A DNA stretch of 64,000 nucleotides, taken from assembly GCF_000332215.1 (NCBI RefSeq), contig NZ_ALWB01000001.1, positions 1 through 64,000 on the forward strand, given 5' to 3'. The first letter of the stretch is position 1; every line of letters starts with the position of its first letter. The DNA comes from Pseudanabaena biceps PCC 7429. GTDB lineage: Bacteria > Cyanobacteriota > Cyanobacteriia > Pseudanabaenales > Pseudanabaenaceae. The translations under genes were made by a program, and so were the position numbers. Positions 45,301 through 52,789 of the stretch are shown in pieces. Under the pieces are notes generated by a model. That model ran no database searches. It was not told the DNA's origin and saw only the letters and a program-made list of their open reading frames with translations.

Positions 45301-47111
45301 GCAAGATTGATGCAGCATTGCAAGCAGATTTACGAGATTTAGCCTCTGGTCGCTATGATTATGACCTAACGACAGGATTAATGCGATTTACCAATAATCA
45401 ATTAAATGGCACAACTTCGACCAGTCAAGGTAAATTTCTGCATGTAAATACTAGCAATAGTAACTTTGGAAGTGGATGGGGATTAGCAGGATTAGAAGAA
45501 CTCGTGGTCAATCCCGATGGTTCAGTGCTAATTATTGATGGTGATGGTGGCGAATTATTATTTGAGAAGAAAGTCGATAATAGCTATGACTCACCCCCAG
45601 GTGACTACTCAGTATTAGAACAGCTGAGTGACGGCACATTCCGACGCACGATGAAAGATGAGACGGTTTATAGCTTTAATAGTGACAATTTGCTAACAAA
45701 AGTAAGCGATCGCTATGCTAACGAAACCAAATACATCTATCAAAATCGCAATTTGATCAAAATGGTTGACCCCGTGGGATTAGAAACCACCTTTACCTAT
45801 AGTGGCGATCGGATTAGTGCCATTATCGATCCCGCAGGACGCATTACCAACTTAACTTATGACAGTAACGGTAACTTGACCAAAATTACCGACCCAGATG
45901 GTACAAGTCGGACATGGGAATATGATGCAAACCATCACATGATCGCGGAAGTAGATAAGCGGGGCGATCGCGAACAGACCTTTTATGATTTTGCAGGCAG
46001 AGCCAAGAGTGCAATTCGCAAAGATGGCTCTGTATTAACATTTGATCCAGTTCAAGTGCAGGGTTTGTATGAAGCAAATCGCACAATTGATCCAGTCAAT
46101 GCACCAGTCGCTTTCCAATTAGGTCAAGTTGCATCAACCTATACCGATGCAAATGGGAACCAGACTGTTAAAGTTATCGATAAAGCAGGGCAGACAGTTT
46201 CGGCAACTGATGCAGTTGGGGTATTACCTTCAGTTCAACGCAATCAGGATAATCTGGTTACAAGACAAATAGATAGCCGTGGAAATATCACCAGCTATAC
46301 CTATGACGCAATAGGGAATGTGATCGCCACCAGCACAAGCAATGGTTCAAGGCAATATAGTTACGACCCGATTTTCAATCAAGTCACCAGCGAAACTGAT
46401 GAACTAGGCAGAAAGACACTCTACGACATCGATCCACTTACAGGGCATGTCCGCACCACCACTCGTGTAGTGGGCGCAGTCGGTGGAGATGACGACCTGA
46501 TTACGAGCTATAGCTATACAGCCAAAGGATTACAAGATATCATCATCGACCCAATGGGCAAGATCGTTGATTATGACTATGACAGCCAAGGACGCACGAT
46601 TAAGATCACTTTTGCGAAAGGAACAGCTGATGAAGCAACTCAACAATTTGAATACGATCTCGCAGGAAATCAAACTGCAACGATTGATGAATTAGGTAGG
46701 CGTACTGAGTATCGTTACGATCTGGCTAATCGTCTAATTGAAACCATCTATCCAGACGAAACGCCAGCTACATTAGCTGATAATCCTAGAACTAAGAGTG
46801 AATATGACGCATTTGGCAATCAAATTGCCACAATTGACGAACTAGGAAGACGCACTACATTTACCTATGATGCTCTTGATCGCCTAATCAAAACTACTGA
46901 ACCTGACCCCGATGGTGCAGGCGTGTTACTGTCTCCAGAAACACGTTATGAGTACGATGTGATCGGTAATCAGACCGCGATGGTTGACCAACTTGGTCGC
47001 CGCACCCAATACCAGTATGACGCTCGTAATCGTCTTATTGCCACGATTCATGCTGATGGTAGCCGAGAAACTGGTAGTCCTAAAAAGGAAAGGATGAGGG
47101 AAAATATCTAG
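39321..47111 (+). CDS. Giant cadherin-like/vanadium-haloperoxidase/RHS surface protein, 3' end truncated by IS
   Basis: Of 2,596 residues, the N-terminal ~355 are repetitive beta-rich sequence without a signal peptide. Four ~100-residue cadherin-like repeats follow (356-756; DPDSGNTFTYSL, SPDFEAKNSYSIRVRTTDQGG), then an Ig-like unit. A vanadium-dependent haloperoxidase/PAP2-type domain spans about 852-1237, with all expected residues: K1114, R1121-P, S1157-G-H1159, R1208 and H1214. A fifth cadherin-like unit, Ig-like domains, a carboxypeptidase-regulatory-like unit (about 1629-1673) and, from ~1900, an RHS shell with YD repeats to 2580 follow. The last dozen residues (GSPKKERMRENI) are encoded by the IS1-type element, so core and toxin tip are lost. 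AAGGG lies 12 bp before the ATG. Confidence 0.85.
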   Translation: MSPDVNFLNIAASPLALNVQPSNLLIPTQQSSNTLSMASYAIRTDQTITINGGGDLDGNPLLPYDDALIYAAKGFTFNNVPILPVNRTTTGDPIFDPLTGKQVLVDNAVTVASGYTAINANNNPYIGLLPPKVVSPETITIPSYSDTKTQELNARTPLGASTITFNASNNPINNVNDWNNKFPQPGTSTNPKVVRVTGSGLNIPNGVNLSNYIITVDNGDINFNGNGNILDNVVLVTSNGNINLGKVQSNNLSVFASGAINMNGQARFGGKTLIANNSNNITFDGATKTTTNADAIKVISQGNITFNGALDTRGDFLSKGTFIANGTAFIFGSINAKQNIIFNGGAYVTAVSSNSAPTNLSLSNNTTPENVVANSLIGNFTSTDPDSGNTFTYSLVTGTGSTDNASFSIVNNELRIVNSPDFEAKNSYSIRVRTTDQGGLSFEKVFTVSITDVNEAPIALVLSNNTTLENVAVNSLIGNFTSTDPDSGNTFTYSLVTGTGSTDNASFAIINNELRIVNSPDFEAKNSYSIRVKTTDQGGLTYEKVFTVNITDINEAPIALVLSNNTTLENVAVNSLIGNFTSTDPDSGNTFTYSLVTGTGSTDNASFAIINNELRIVNSPDFEAKNSYSIRVRTTDQGGLSYEKIFTVNLTDVNEAPIALVLSNNITPENVAANSLIGNFASTDPDSGNTFTYSLATGTGSTDNAAFTIVNNELRILSSPDFEAKSSYSIRVRTTDQGGLSFEKVFTVGITDFNEMKPVGFMLDSFFDSAPIGDSQTTFATVKLVGLAFANATVTLQSTGTSVTADATGKFAFDNIALSLGDNSFTVNAIDATGNNGTSTILVKRVAQDNSDVILDWNATLLNAIAIDKSAPPTASRNMAIVQTAIFDAINSFTNTYKNYHFAGLAPAGASIEAAAASAAYRTLVNLYPTQTVYFDSALATSLAQIADGTAEEAGVAFGRAVADDILAFRSTDGSSNPATYIPGTTLGDWKPTAPSFATALLPNWGLVTPFGLTSGSQFRPAGDPALTSDQYTTDFNQVKDLGSLNSTTRTADQTEIAKFWADGAGTYTPPGHWNQIAQNIVANQGNSLLDNARLFALLDIGLADAGIAAWDAKYTYNSWRPITAIQQADTDGNSNTLADPNWKPLITTPPFPEYVSGHSTFSGTAETILSALLGSDISFTTNSLGTPGIYRTFDNFTSAANEAGISRIYGGIHFYFSNVDGLATGRSVGNYILQNALAPVITLTTLSNNSTIENVLADSLIGAFNTTSESNRFTYSLVAGVGSTDNVAFTLIDNQLHIISSPDFETKSTYSIRVRTTDRDGSYAEKIFTISILDVNENLNPLAITAQLQQDTGSNSNDTITSNPAITGTITAAGTIVELKAGFGTTASFDILSNYSNGSFTLDANRLNQIAGSTLTDGLKTLKISAMDNLGNLNFIDLGFTLDRNAPLFPRFGLDPAFDTSPVGDSQTTAANVTLTGQTEARAAVTLFVAGQTTGTSATADASGGFAFANVALNIGANAFTVEAKDIAGNISTFASTVNRVEIPPEVIQLSVKPGEQLKIDSKVVFGKTANFSLFSDRDLPVSMLQGDGTLTFKPTPDQVGTYQFNLIARDGSTVTTQEFNLNVVADSNTTTRISGVIKSTDGVGLEGVVVTIGNFSVTTGSDGSFILTLPEAPPDGIALIIQPGQEVNGVVYPSIAEKLPLLLGHDVYGNVANIIDRPIYLPAIDVANAQTINPNINQTITSAAIPGSSVFVAANSLFDEEGYPYTEQLSITKVPTALTPAALPSNLFPDLVVTIQPGEMRFSTPAPLSLPNLAGYPPGTLMDLWSINPITGFFDNVGTGQVSANGQVVNTIAGGIRNSSWHFFAPPAPIANDPNADPRNPDDGCNECKATAPATSEVQLHSGSVIETHELISYQSQGVSRGLTLKFDSERADARPILHFGYNNVQSDSNVRLMAELSIRRGDFSLEVPGFAGGEYGLNGGENFWKIPNGGGKIDAALQADLRDLASGRYDYDLTTGLMRFTNNQLNGTTSTSQGKFLHVNTSNSNFGSGWGLAGLEELVVNPDGSVLIIDGDGGELLFEKKVDNSYDSPPGDYSVLEQLSDGTFRRTMKDETVYSFNSDNLLTKVSDRYANETKYIYQNRNLIKMVDPVGLETTFTYSGDRISAIIDPAGRITNLTYDSNGNLTKITDPDGTSRTWEYDANHHMIAEVDKRGDREQTFYDFAGRAKSAIRKDGSVLTFDPVQVQGLYEANRTIDPVNAPVAFQLGQVASTYTDANGNQTVKVIDKAGQTVSATDAVGVLPSVQRNQDNLVTRQIDSRGNITSYTYDAIGNVIATSTSNGSRQYSYDPIFNQVTSETDELGRKTLYDIDPLTGHVRTTTRVVGAVGGDDDLITSYSYTAKGLQDIIIDPMGKIVDYDYDSQGRTIKITFAKGTADEATQQFEYDLAGNQTATIDELGRRTEYRYDLANRLIETIYPDETPATLADNPRTKSEYDAFGNQIATIDELGRRTTFTYDALDRLIKTTEPDPDGAGVLLSPETRYEYDVIGNQTAMVDQLGRRTQYQYDARNRLIATIHADGSRETGSPKKERMRENI
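40388..41588 (+). repeat. Four tandem 300-bp cadherin-like repeat units
   Basis: Units of 300 bp starting near 40400, 40703, 41003 and 41303 are so alike that long stretches of units 2 and 3 are identical (for example ctctagagaatgtagcgg at both 40728 and 41028). This points to recent expansion by unequal recombination. A diverged fifth unit lies after the haloperoxidase domain (43055-43340), so the enzyme domain was inserted into the repeat array. Confidence 0.85.
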
Positions 47112-47903
47112 ATGGTTGTTACAGATTAAAGCAATGTCAGAGTCAAGTCCATCATGTCCATCATGTCCATCCTGCCAGTCCGTATCAGTAGGTTAAAAAC
47201 GGTAGTACTCGGCATGGACAAAACAAAATTATAAATGTCGGGACTGTGGTCGTCAATTTGTAGAAAATCCACAGTGGCAGAGAGTTTCAGAGCGTATCCA
47301 AGACACTTATGACCTTTTAGAGAGACTACTGACTAGAAAAAATCCCACTAGCTGGAATAGCTAGAGTCCTCAAGGTCTCAGAGAAATGGTTGCAGAGTTA
47401 CGTCAATCATAAATATGAAAACGTTCCTCAGCAGGTGGAGGTAGAACCAAACCAAAACGACCGTTTGATCGTACAGATGGATGAATTATGGTCTTTTGTG
47501 GACGACAAAGGCAATAAACAGTGGGTATGGCTTGCCATTGATGCCGAGACTCGTGAAATTGTCGGTTGTTATATTGGCGATCGCTCTGGGGACTCAGCTC
47601 AAAAGTTATGGGAATCGTTGCCTAGTGTCTATCGACAATGTGCGATTATTTACACTGATTTCTACTCGTCTTATCCAGTTGTCCTTCCCAGCAAACGTCA
47701 TAGGGCAGTCGGTAAAGAAACGGGAAAGACCAACTATATTGAGCGATTCAACTGTACGTTACGTCAACGAGTATCTAGACTAGTTAGAAAGACCTTATCC
47801 TTTTCTAAGAAGTTGGAAAATCACATTGGGGCCATTTGGAGTTTTATTCATCATTACAACACTTCTTTACCTGCTCGGTCATCCTTTCCTTTTTAGGACT
47901 ACC
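47073..47903 (+). mobile_element. IS1-type element at a rearrangement junction
   Basis: Its ends are a 25-bp inverted repeat beginning GGTAGTCCTAAAAAGGAAAG (from 47073, reversed to 47903); length 831 bp. The left flank is the RHS part of the giant gene. The right flank is the 5' end of a second giant gene in the opposite direction. No target duplication is seen (gaaact versus ataatt), so sequence has been lost or inverted at this element. Confidence 0.85.
47134..47896 (+). pseudogene. IS1-family transposase, frameshifted
   Basis: The InsA-like start (CPSCPSCQSVSVG) stops early. Another frame has QNYKCRDCGRQFVENPQWQR, a third IPLAGIARVLKVSEKWLQSY, and the frame 47390-47896 holds the InsB catalytic part: QMDELWSFVDDKGNKQWVW, IIYTDFYSSYPVVLP, KTNYIERFNCTLRQRVSRL. 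This DDE core is complete, but the protein is split by several frame changes and is probably inactive. Confidence 0.8.
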
Positions 47904-48319
47904 ATAATTTCAGGTGCAACTACTTTGGGTGGGAGCAGTCCGATGTAGGGATTATTATTCGCATTAATAGTGGTATATCCACTGGCTACAGTTACGGCAT
48001 TATCGACAAGAACTTGTTTTCCTGTTAATGCATCATATATGGGATCTCCATTAGTATTTCGATTGACTGGAAGAATAGGGACGTTATTGAATGTAAATCC
48101 TTTTGCTGCGTAAATCAGGGCATCATCATTTGCTAGCAATGGATTACCATCTAAATCTCCCCCACCATTAATAGTTACAGTTTGGTCTGTACGAATAGCA
48201 TAGGAAGCCATGCTCAAGGAGTTGTTTGATTGTAAAGTTGGGATTAATGAGTTTGATGTTTGAACGGGTAGGGCAAGAGGTGAAGCAGATACGTTCAGAA
48301 AATTGACATCAGGACTCAT
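47904..48319 (-). pseudogene. 5' fragment of a second giant surface/RHS gene
   Basis: Starting at the ATG at 48319 (MSPDVNFLNVSASPLALPVQ), the product is nearly the same as the first ~138 residues of the protein at 39321 (MSPDVNFLNIAASPLALNVQ...), through NNNPYIGLLPPKVVAPEI. The frame then runs into the IS1-type element, which adds VVLKRKG. The rest of this paralogue is missing here. The RHS fragment at 244-3807, also on the minus strand, could be part of it, but this cannot be shown. Confidence 0.85.
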
Positions 48320-48692
48320 AATCGTTACTTTTCTGTCTCTAGAGTGGATATTCCAATAAGCGAATATATTATGATTAATATATGGTAAACTTGCAATAAG
48401 TAAAAATACTTATTTAATTTCTGCTTTTTCCCTTGATGTATAGCTACACCATCGAAGTAAGAGATTGAGAAAACAATTGGGAATGAGTTGACTAACACAT
48501 ACCACGCACTCTTGAAAATGTTCCATTCACTATCAAAGGATATAATTATATGAAACATTACGACTAAAGGGATTAACAAATAATTGTCCGACAAAGCAAG
48601 GATAGCAGACTAAAACACCAAAAAACTCGTCAAAAAGATTGATTTGGATGCATATTTCTTTACGAAAAACTTTACAAAACGTTATTTGAAAC
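48320..48692. other. 370-bp upstream region, no supported gene
   Basis: It carries the promoter region of the truncated giant gene, an AT-rich stretch, and a short piece of the dispersed palindromic repeat (attgtccgacaaagcaag at 48581-48600). A hydrophobic minus-strand ORF of 89 codons is present, but I find no support for it. Confidence 0.3.
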
Positions 48693-48941
48693 ATGGAAAA
48701 ACTAAAAATCACCCTCACTACAGCCGATTATCGCCAATGCGTAACCTTATGCCTAAAAGGGCATGGTCACGTGTCAACGATCAATCGCGCACAAGTATTA
48801 CTAGCCCTGCATGACGGTGTGGATATCTCAGAAGTGATGCGAGTGCTGCGGGTTAAAAGAACCCGTCTCTGGCGATTGCGGAAGCAATATCTGCAAGGTG
48901 GATTAAATGATGCTTTAGCAGATCGGCGGCGGCGATCGTGA
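48693..48941 (+). pseudogene. N-terminal helix-turn-helix piece of an IS630-type transposase
   Basis: The 82-residue ORF MEKLKITLTTADYRQCVTLC continues with STINRAQVLLALHDGVDISEVMRVLRVKRTRLWRLRKQYLQGGLNDALADRRRR. This is the HTH segment that opens IS630-family transposases. It stops where the linker to the DDE domain should begin, and no catalytic part follows. It could also be a domesticated small DNA-binding protein next to the conjugation operon. Confidence 0.65.
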
Positions 48942-48980
48942 TGTTTCAAATATAGCCTAAATCGCCTGTGGGTATGACGT

Positions 48981-49121
48981 GTGGTTATTGACGAGAAAAG
49001 AACTATCGATCAGAATGCTCTTCAAGAACAAATATCCAAGGGCAAGGCGATCGCCTTGTTGTTTGTGGCTTCTGCCTATCTATGCATCACATCTCAAATT
49101 TTTCCTAGCGAAACACTATGA
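48981..49121 (+). CDS. Possible 46-residue membrane peptide at the head of the conjugation operon
   Basis: From a GTG at 48981 the frame reads VIDEKRTIDQNALQEQISKG then AIALLFVASAYLCITSQIFPSETL and stops at 49121. Its TGA overlaps the ATG of the next gene (ATGA), a hallmark of translational coupling. One transmembrane helix is predicted. It is short and starts with GTG without a clear ribosome-binding site, so it may also be the tail of a gene lost to rearrangement. Confidence 0.4.
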   Translation: MVIDEKRTIDQNALQEQISKGKAIALLFVASAYLCITSQIFPSETL

Positions 49122-49699
49122 AAAACAATCTAAGTAATCCTATGAGAATTACCCATAGTCCCCACCGCAGCAACTTCCTCAACCAAATTCAAAATCCCCA
49201 GTTAGCCGCTTTGACTGCCGCAATTGTGGGAATCATCATCACCTTTACTTGCTCTAAAGGGATGTATCTCACGGCGCTACTCGCCTTGATTGGGTTGCTG
49301 TTAGCCTTCCCGAAAGTATTGCTGATGCTCTATGGCAAATTCGAGCAACTGATTCGGCATTACAAGTACAGTCCCGTTTTATTACTGGGCATAGTGATCG
49401 GCTTTCTGATTGGTTTGCTTTTGCTCTTTACAGTAGAGCCAGCCCAAGCCCAGTTTTTCAATAAGACCCAGACATGGATGACAGGTGCAATTCCTGGTAT
49501 CAATACAGGACTAGTTGCCCTAATCTTCAACGTATTGCGAGCCTTGTTTGTAATCTATCTAGGAATTGGACTTGTGAAGGTGATTCAATCCGCCAGAAAC
49601 GATGATGACTGGCAGCAGATGGCAAGGACACCATTGATTCTGGTAGTGACGGTGACAATGGGCGACATTTTGGCAGGCATTATCACGGGTGCAGCCTAA
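49118..49699 (+). CDS. VirB2/TrbC-like pilin-type membrane protein
   Basis: This 193-residue protein has two hydrophobic helices in the N-terminal half (AALTAAIVGIIITF, YLTALLALIGLLLAF), a third (VLLLGIVIGFLIGLLLLF) that ends in a signal-peptidase-like site (PAQAQF), and a mature part with two helices (LVALIFNVLRALFVIYLGIG, TPLILVVTVTMGDILAGII). A long leader followed by a two-helix mature pilin fits VirB2. It is first in order before VirB3- and VirB4-like genes, which supports the call. Confidence 0.65.
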   Translation: MKNNLSNPMRITHSPHRSNFLNQIQNPQLAALTAAIVGIIITFTCSKGMYLTALLALIGLLLAFPKVLLMLYGKFEQLIRHYKYSPVLLLGIVIGFLIGLLLLFTVEPAQAQFFNKTQTWMTGAIPGINTGLVALIFNVLRALFVIYLGIGLVKVIQSARNDDDWQQMARTPLILVVTVTMGDILAGIITGAA

Positions 49700-50024
49700 A
49701 GTCATGACCGAAGAGTACAAATTCCGTAAGGTCAATGCCATTTTGGGTGCAAGTCCTAAGATTGGACCTTTTCCCACCGAGCTAATCATTCCTTGGGCGA
49801 TTATCAGCTTTACCCTGTTCATGATTTGCTATGTAGTCCTGAATCTGCCTTGGTTGTGGGTATTGCTGATCGTGGCTTGGGGCGATGCAACATGGTGGAT
49901 TTTGACAGGTTCAAAGCCCTATCGATTTTTATCAAAATTTGTCCCTGTACCGCGATGGACGCGAGGCGTTTATCAGTACAGGGGGATGAATAAGCAGGAG
50001 GTAAGAAAGTATGCAGAACGTTAA
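49689..50024 (+). CDS. VirB3-like conjugation protein
   Basis: The frame opens with a GTG at 49689; the ATG at 49704 (MTEEYKFRKVNAILGASPKIG) is just after the stop of the previous gene and is as likely. Two adjacent hydrophobic helices (LIIPWAIISFTLFMICYVVL, LPWLWVLLIVAWGDATWWIL) are followed by a basic tail. Size, topology and position directly before the VirB4 ATPase, with 14 bp overlap, match VirB3. Confidence 0.7.
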   Translation: MQPKVMTEEYKFRKVNAILGASPKIGPFPTELIIPWAIISFTLFMICYVVLNLPWLWVLLIVAWGDATWWILTGSKPYRFLSKFVPVPRWTRGVYQYRGMNKQEVRKYAER

Positions 50025-52758
50025 GCAGAAGAGATATAAACACTTTGAAAAAGAGCTAGCCGTAGAATGTTTGCTCAAGTTCGAGCTACGTGGTCGTGCT
50101 GTCAGTTGTTTTGTCCTCAAGCAAGGTCAATCATCTCTAGAATCATTGCAGTTTGTATTTGGTTGGGAGTCAAAGGGGATTCATACTACCCTCTCAACCG
50201 AGCAGGAGGAATCCCTATTTGAGGCAATTCAGTCAGGCTTGAAAGATATTCCTGACGGTGAAAAGCTGACAGTGCATTTTGGTTCGGTTAGCTCCGACAG
50301 CGATCGCCAACAGCAACTCCAAGAACTTTACGAACAAGCGGATACTCCGCAGCTCAAGTTTCTGGTGATGGGTGAAAAGCAAAGGGTGCAGGAGCTATCC
50401 AAATCAGGACTACGCAAACCAAAATTCCTGAGACTCTATGCCACCTATACCCTGCGTGGCTCCACGGCTGAAGGCAATGATGTTCTGGAAAAAGCACTGG
50501 CTTGGATACAGAAACTATCACAGCAACTGATGGGGCAGGAAAAGCAAATTGAGCAGGAGCGTCATGAGATTGCTTTTGCCAAAGCCTTTACCGATGGTTT
50601 CTTGAACTGGGAACAGATTCTGGTGAATCGCATGGGTTTAGACCTGCGCCCAATGACTGAGCATGAACTCTGGGAGTATCTCTGGCGGCAATTCAATAGC
50701 AGCAATCCTCCTGCGATTCCCCAACTGTTGGTGATGTCCGAGCGTGGTGTGGAGGAGCGCATCAATACCCAAGTGCATCTGAAAACAATGCTGCTAGAGC
50801 GTCCCGATTCGATTCCCTTTGCTGACAATGGGTTTGTGCATTTGAAGGGTGAATATATCGGTGTACTGACTTTCATGGATAAACCAGGCGGCTGGGTATC
50901 TAAGGGTAAGCAGATGCGCTACCTCTGGGAGGCGATCGCCCGCGACTCTGTGGCAAATACGGAAGTGTTCTGTCAGTTCACAAGAGCCAATGAAACGATT
51001 GTCAAAGCAAATATGCAGCGTGTTACCAAGCAGAGCATTGTCTCGCAAGAACAGTCTGCTTCATTGAATAACATCAATGTCAATGCATCGCTGAAGCAGC
51101 AAAAAGCGGTCAAGGCACAGGAAGCGCTTTACGAAGGCGCAATGCCAATTAACGTGGCGGTGGCGGTATTGATTCGCCGTCCTAACTTGATTACCCTAGA
51201 TGATGCCTGTCGTTATTTTTGCAGTTGCTTCCAGCGTCCAGCATGGGTAGAACGGGAAACTGAATATGCATGGCTAATGTGGAAACAGACCTTGCCAGTG
51301 ACAGTGGGTAATCTACTGGCTCAACCATTCCCCCGTCGTCATGTTTATCTATCAGATGAAGCAGTTGCTTTTACGGGCTGTGTGATGCCCAGATCGGTTG
51401 ATGAAACTGGCTTTGAATTGATTACGGAAGAAGGCGGGATGCCTTTATATATCGATGTGCGAAAGCATCGGAATATCGGTATTTTCGCGACTACTCGTGC
51501 GGGTAAGTCGGTATTGGTATCGGCGGTTTTGTCTCAAGCACTGTGTCACGAACAGCAAATTGTGGCTCTCGATTTCCCAAAACCCGATGGCACGAGTACG
51601 TTTACGGACTATACCCATTTCATAGGCGAACTGGGAGCCTATTTTGATATCAGTAAAGAGTCATCGAATTTGCTGGAACTGCCAGATTTACGCACCTTCG
51701 ATACTGAGCAAGCAGAAGAAAGGCTACGGGATTTCAAATCCTTTGTGGAATCGGCGCTGATGACGATGGTATTTGGTGCAAGTCAGCATGACCTGTCCTC
51801 ATCGGAAAGACAACTGCGGCAGTTAATCAGGGCTTTGTTAGTGCCTGTGGTCAATGCCTTTTTTGACGATCCGCAAATTAAAGTCAGATACGATCAGGCG
51901 ATCGCTGATGGATTCGGTACAGAGGCATGGAGTAATATGCCCACGCTGTCGGACTTTCTCGATTACTTTTTGACGGAGGGCAAAGCGGATATTACATCCG
52001 ATGTTGCCGATAGCGAACAGATCGATCAGGCGACGAATCAAATTGTGATTCAGCTTCGATTTTGGCTTAACTCTAGAATTGGTCGCGCCATTTCTCGTCC
52101 ATCAACTTTTCGCAGTGATGCCCGACTATTGGTGTTTGCCCTGCGAAACCTATCGGAAGCAGAGGATGCGGCGATTTTAGCTTTATCAGCATATTCCGCC
52201 GCCCTGAGACGCGCTTTATCATCCCCAGCCAGCATCCTATTCATCGATGAAGCACCGATTCTATTTGAATATCCGACCATATCCGAGATGGTAGCAAGGC
52301 TCTGTGCCAATGGCGCCAAGGCAGGAATCAAGGTAATTATCTCGGCACAAGATCCTGACACGATTGCTAGATCGCCCTCGGCTCCGAAGATTCTCCAAAA
52401 CCTATCAACCCGATTGATTGGTCGCATCCAACCTTCGGCTGTGGATAGTTTTGTGAGCATCCTCAAATATCCCAGAGAGGTGATTGCCCAGAATGCGGAG
52501 GAGCGTTTCTTTCCCAAACGCGAGGCGATCTATTCGCAATGGCTGCTGGATGATGCGGGTATTTACACTTTCGTGCGCTTTTTCCCTAGCTATATCCAAC
52601 TGGGCGTAGTGGCAAACAATCCCGATGAGCAAGAGGCGCGTACCGCTTACATGCTGGCGATGGCAGATCCCTACAAAGGGCTGGCTGCTTTTTCACGCGA
52701 GATGGCAAGCGCTTTGAGGGATGGGCGCAAGCTGAAATTACCCGAACTGGCTGCTTAA
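50011..52758 (+). CDS. virB4: VirB4/TraC-type conjugation ATPase
   Basis: This 915-residue protein has the VirB4 layout: an N-terminal ~400-residue region, then a P-loop FATTRAGKSVLVSAVLSQAL (about residue 490-510), Walker B ASILFIDEAPILFEYP (about 743), and motif IISAQDP near 775. It energises pilus assembly and substrate transfer at the inner membrane. Its ATG lies within the end of the VirB3-like gene. Confidence 0.9.
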   Translation: MQNVKQKRYKHFEKELAVECLLKFELRGRAVSCFVLKQGQSSLESLQFVFGWESKGIHTTLSTEQEESLFEAIQSGLKDIPDGEKLTVHFGSVSSDSDRQQQLQELYEQADTPQLKFLVMGEKQRVQELSKSGLRKPKFLRLYATYTLRGSTAEGNDVLEKALAWIQKLSQQLMGQEKQIEQERHEIAFAKAFTDGFLNWEQILVNRMGLDLRPMTEHELWEYLWRQFNSSNPPAIPQLLVMSERGVEERINTQVHLKTMLLERPDSIPFADNGFVHLKGEYIGVLTFMDKPGGWVSKGKQMRYLWEAIARDSVANTEVFCQFTRANETIVKANMQRVTKQSIVSQEQSASLNNINVNASLKQQKAVKAQEALYEGAMPINVAVAVLIRRPNLITLDDACRYFCSCFQRPAWVERETEYAWLMWKQTLPVTVGNLLAQPFPRRHVYLSDEAVAFTGCVMPRSVDETGFELITEEGGMPLYIDVRKHRNIGIFATTRAGKSVLVSAVLSQALCHEQQIVALDFPKPDGTSTFTDYTHFIGELGAYFDISKESSNLLELPDLRTFDTEQAEERLRDFKSFVESALMTMVFGASQHDLSSSERQLRQLIRALLVPVVNAFFDDPQIKVRYDQAIADGFGTEAWSNMPTLSDFLDYFLTEGKADITSDVADSEQIDQATNQIVIQLRFWLNSRIGRAISRPSTFRSDARLLVFALRNLSEAEDAAILALSAYSAALRRALSSPASILFIDEAPILFEYPTISEMVARLCANGAKAGIKVIISAQDPDTIARSPSAPKILQNLSTRLIGRIQPSAVDSFVSILKYPREVIAQNAEERFFPKREAIYSQWLLDDAGIYTFVRFFPSYIQLGVVANNPDEQEARTAYMLAMADPYKGLAAFSREMASALRDGRKLKLPELAA

Positions 52759-52789
52759 TTTTTCACCTCTAGAAACTCCTGACACTGCC

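Noticed and set aside
48325-48594. Hydrophobic minus-strand ORF of 89 codons
   Set aside because: AT-rich sequence easily gives hydrophobic ORFs; it crosses a dispersed repeat fragment and lies in the promoter region of the truncated giant gene.
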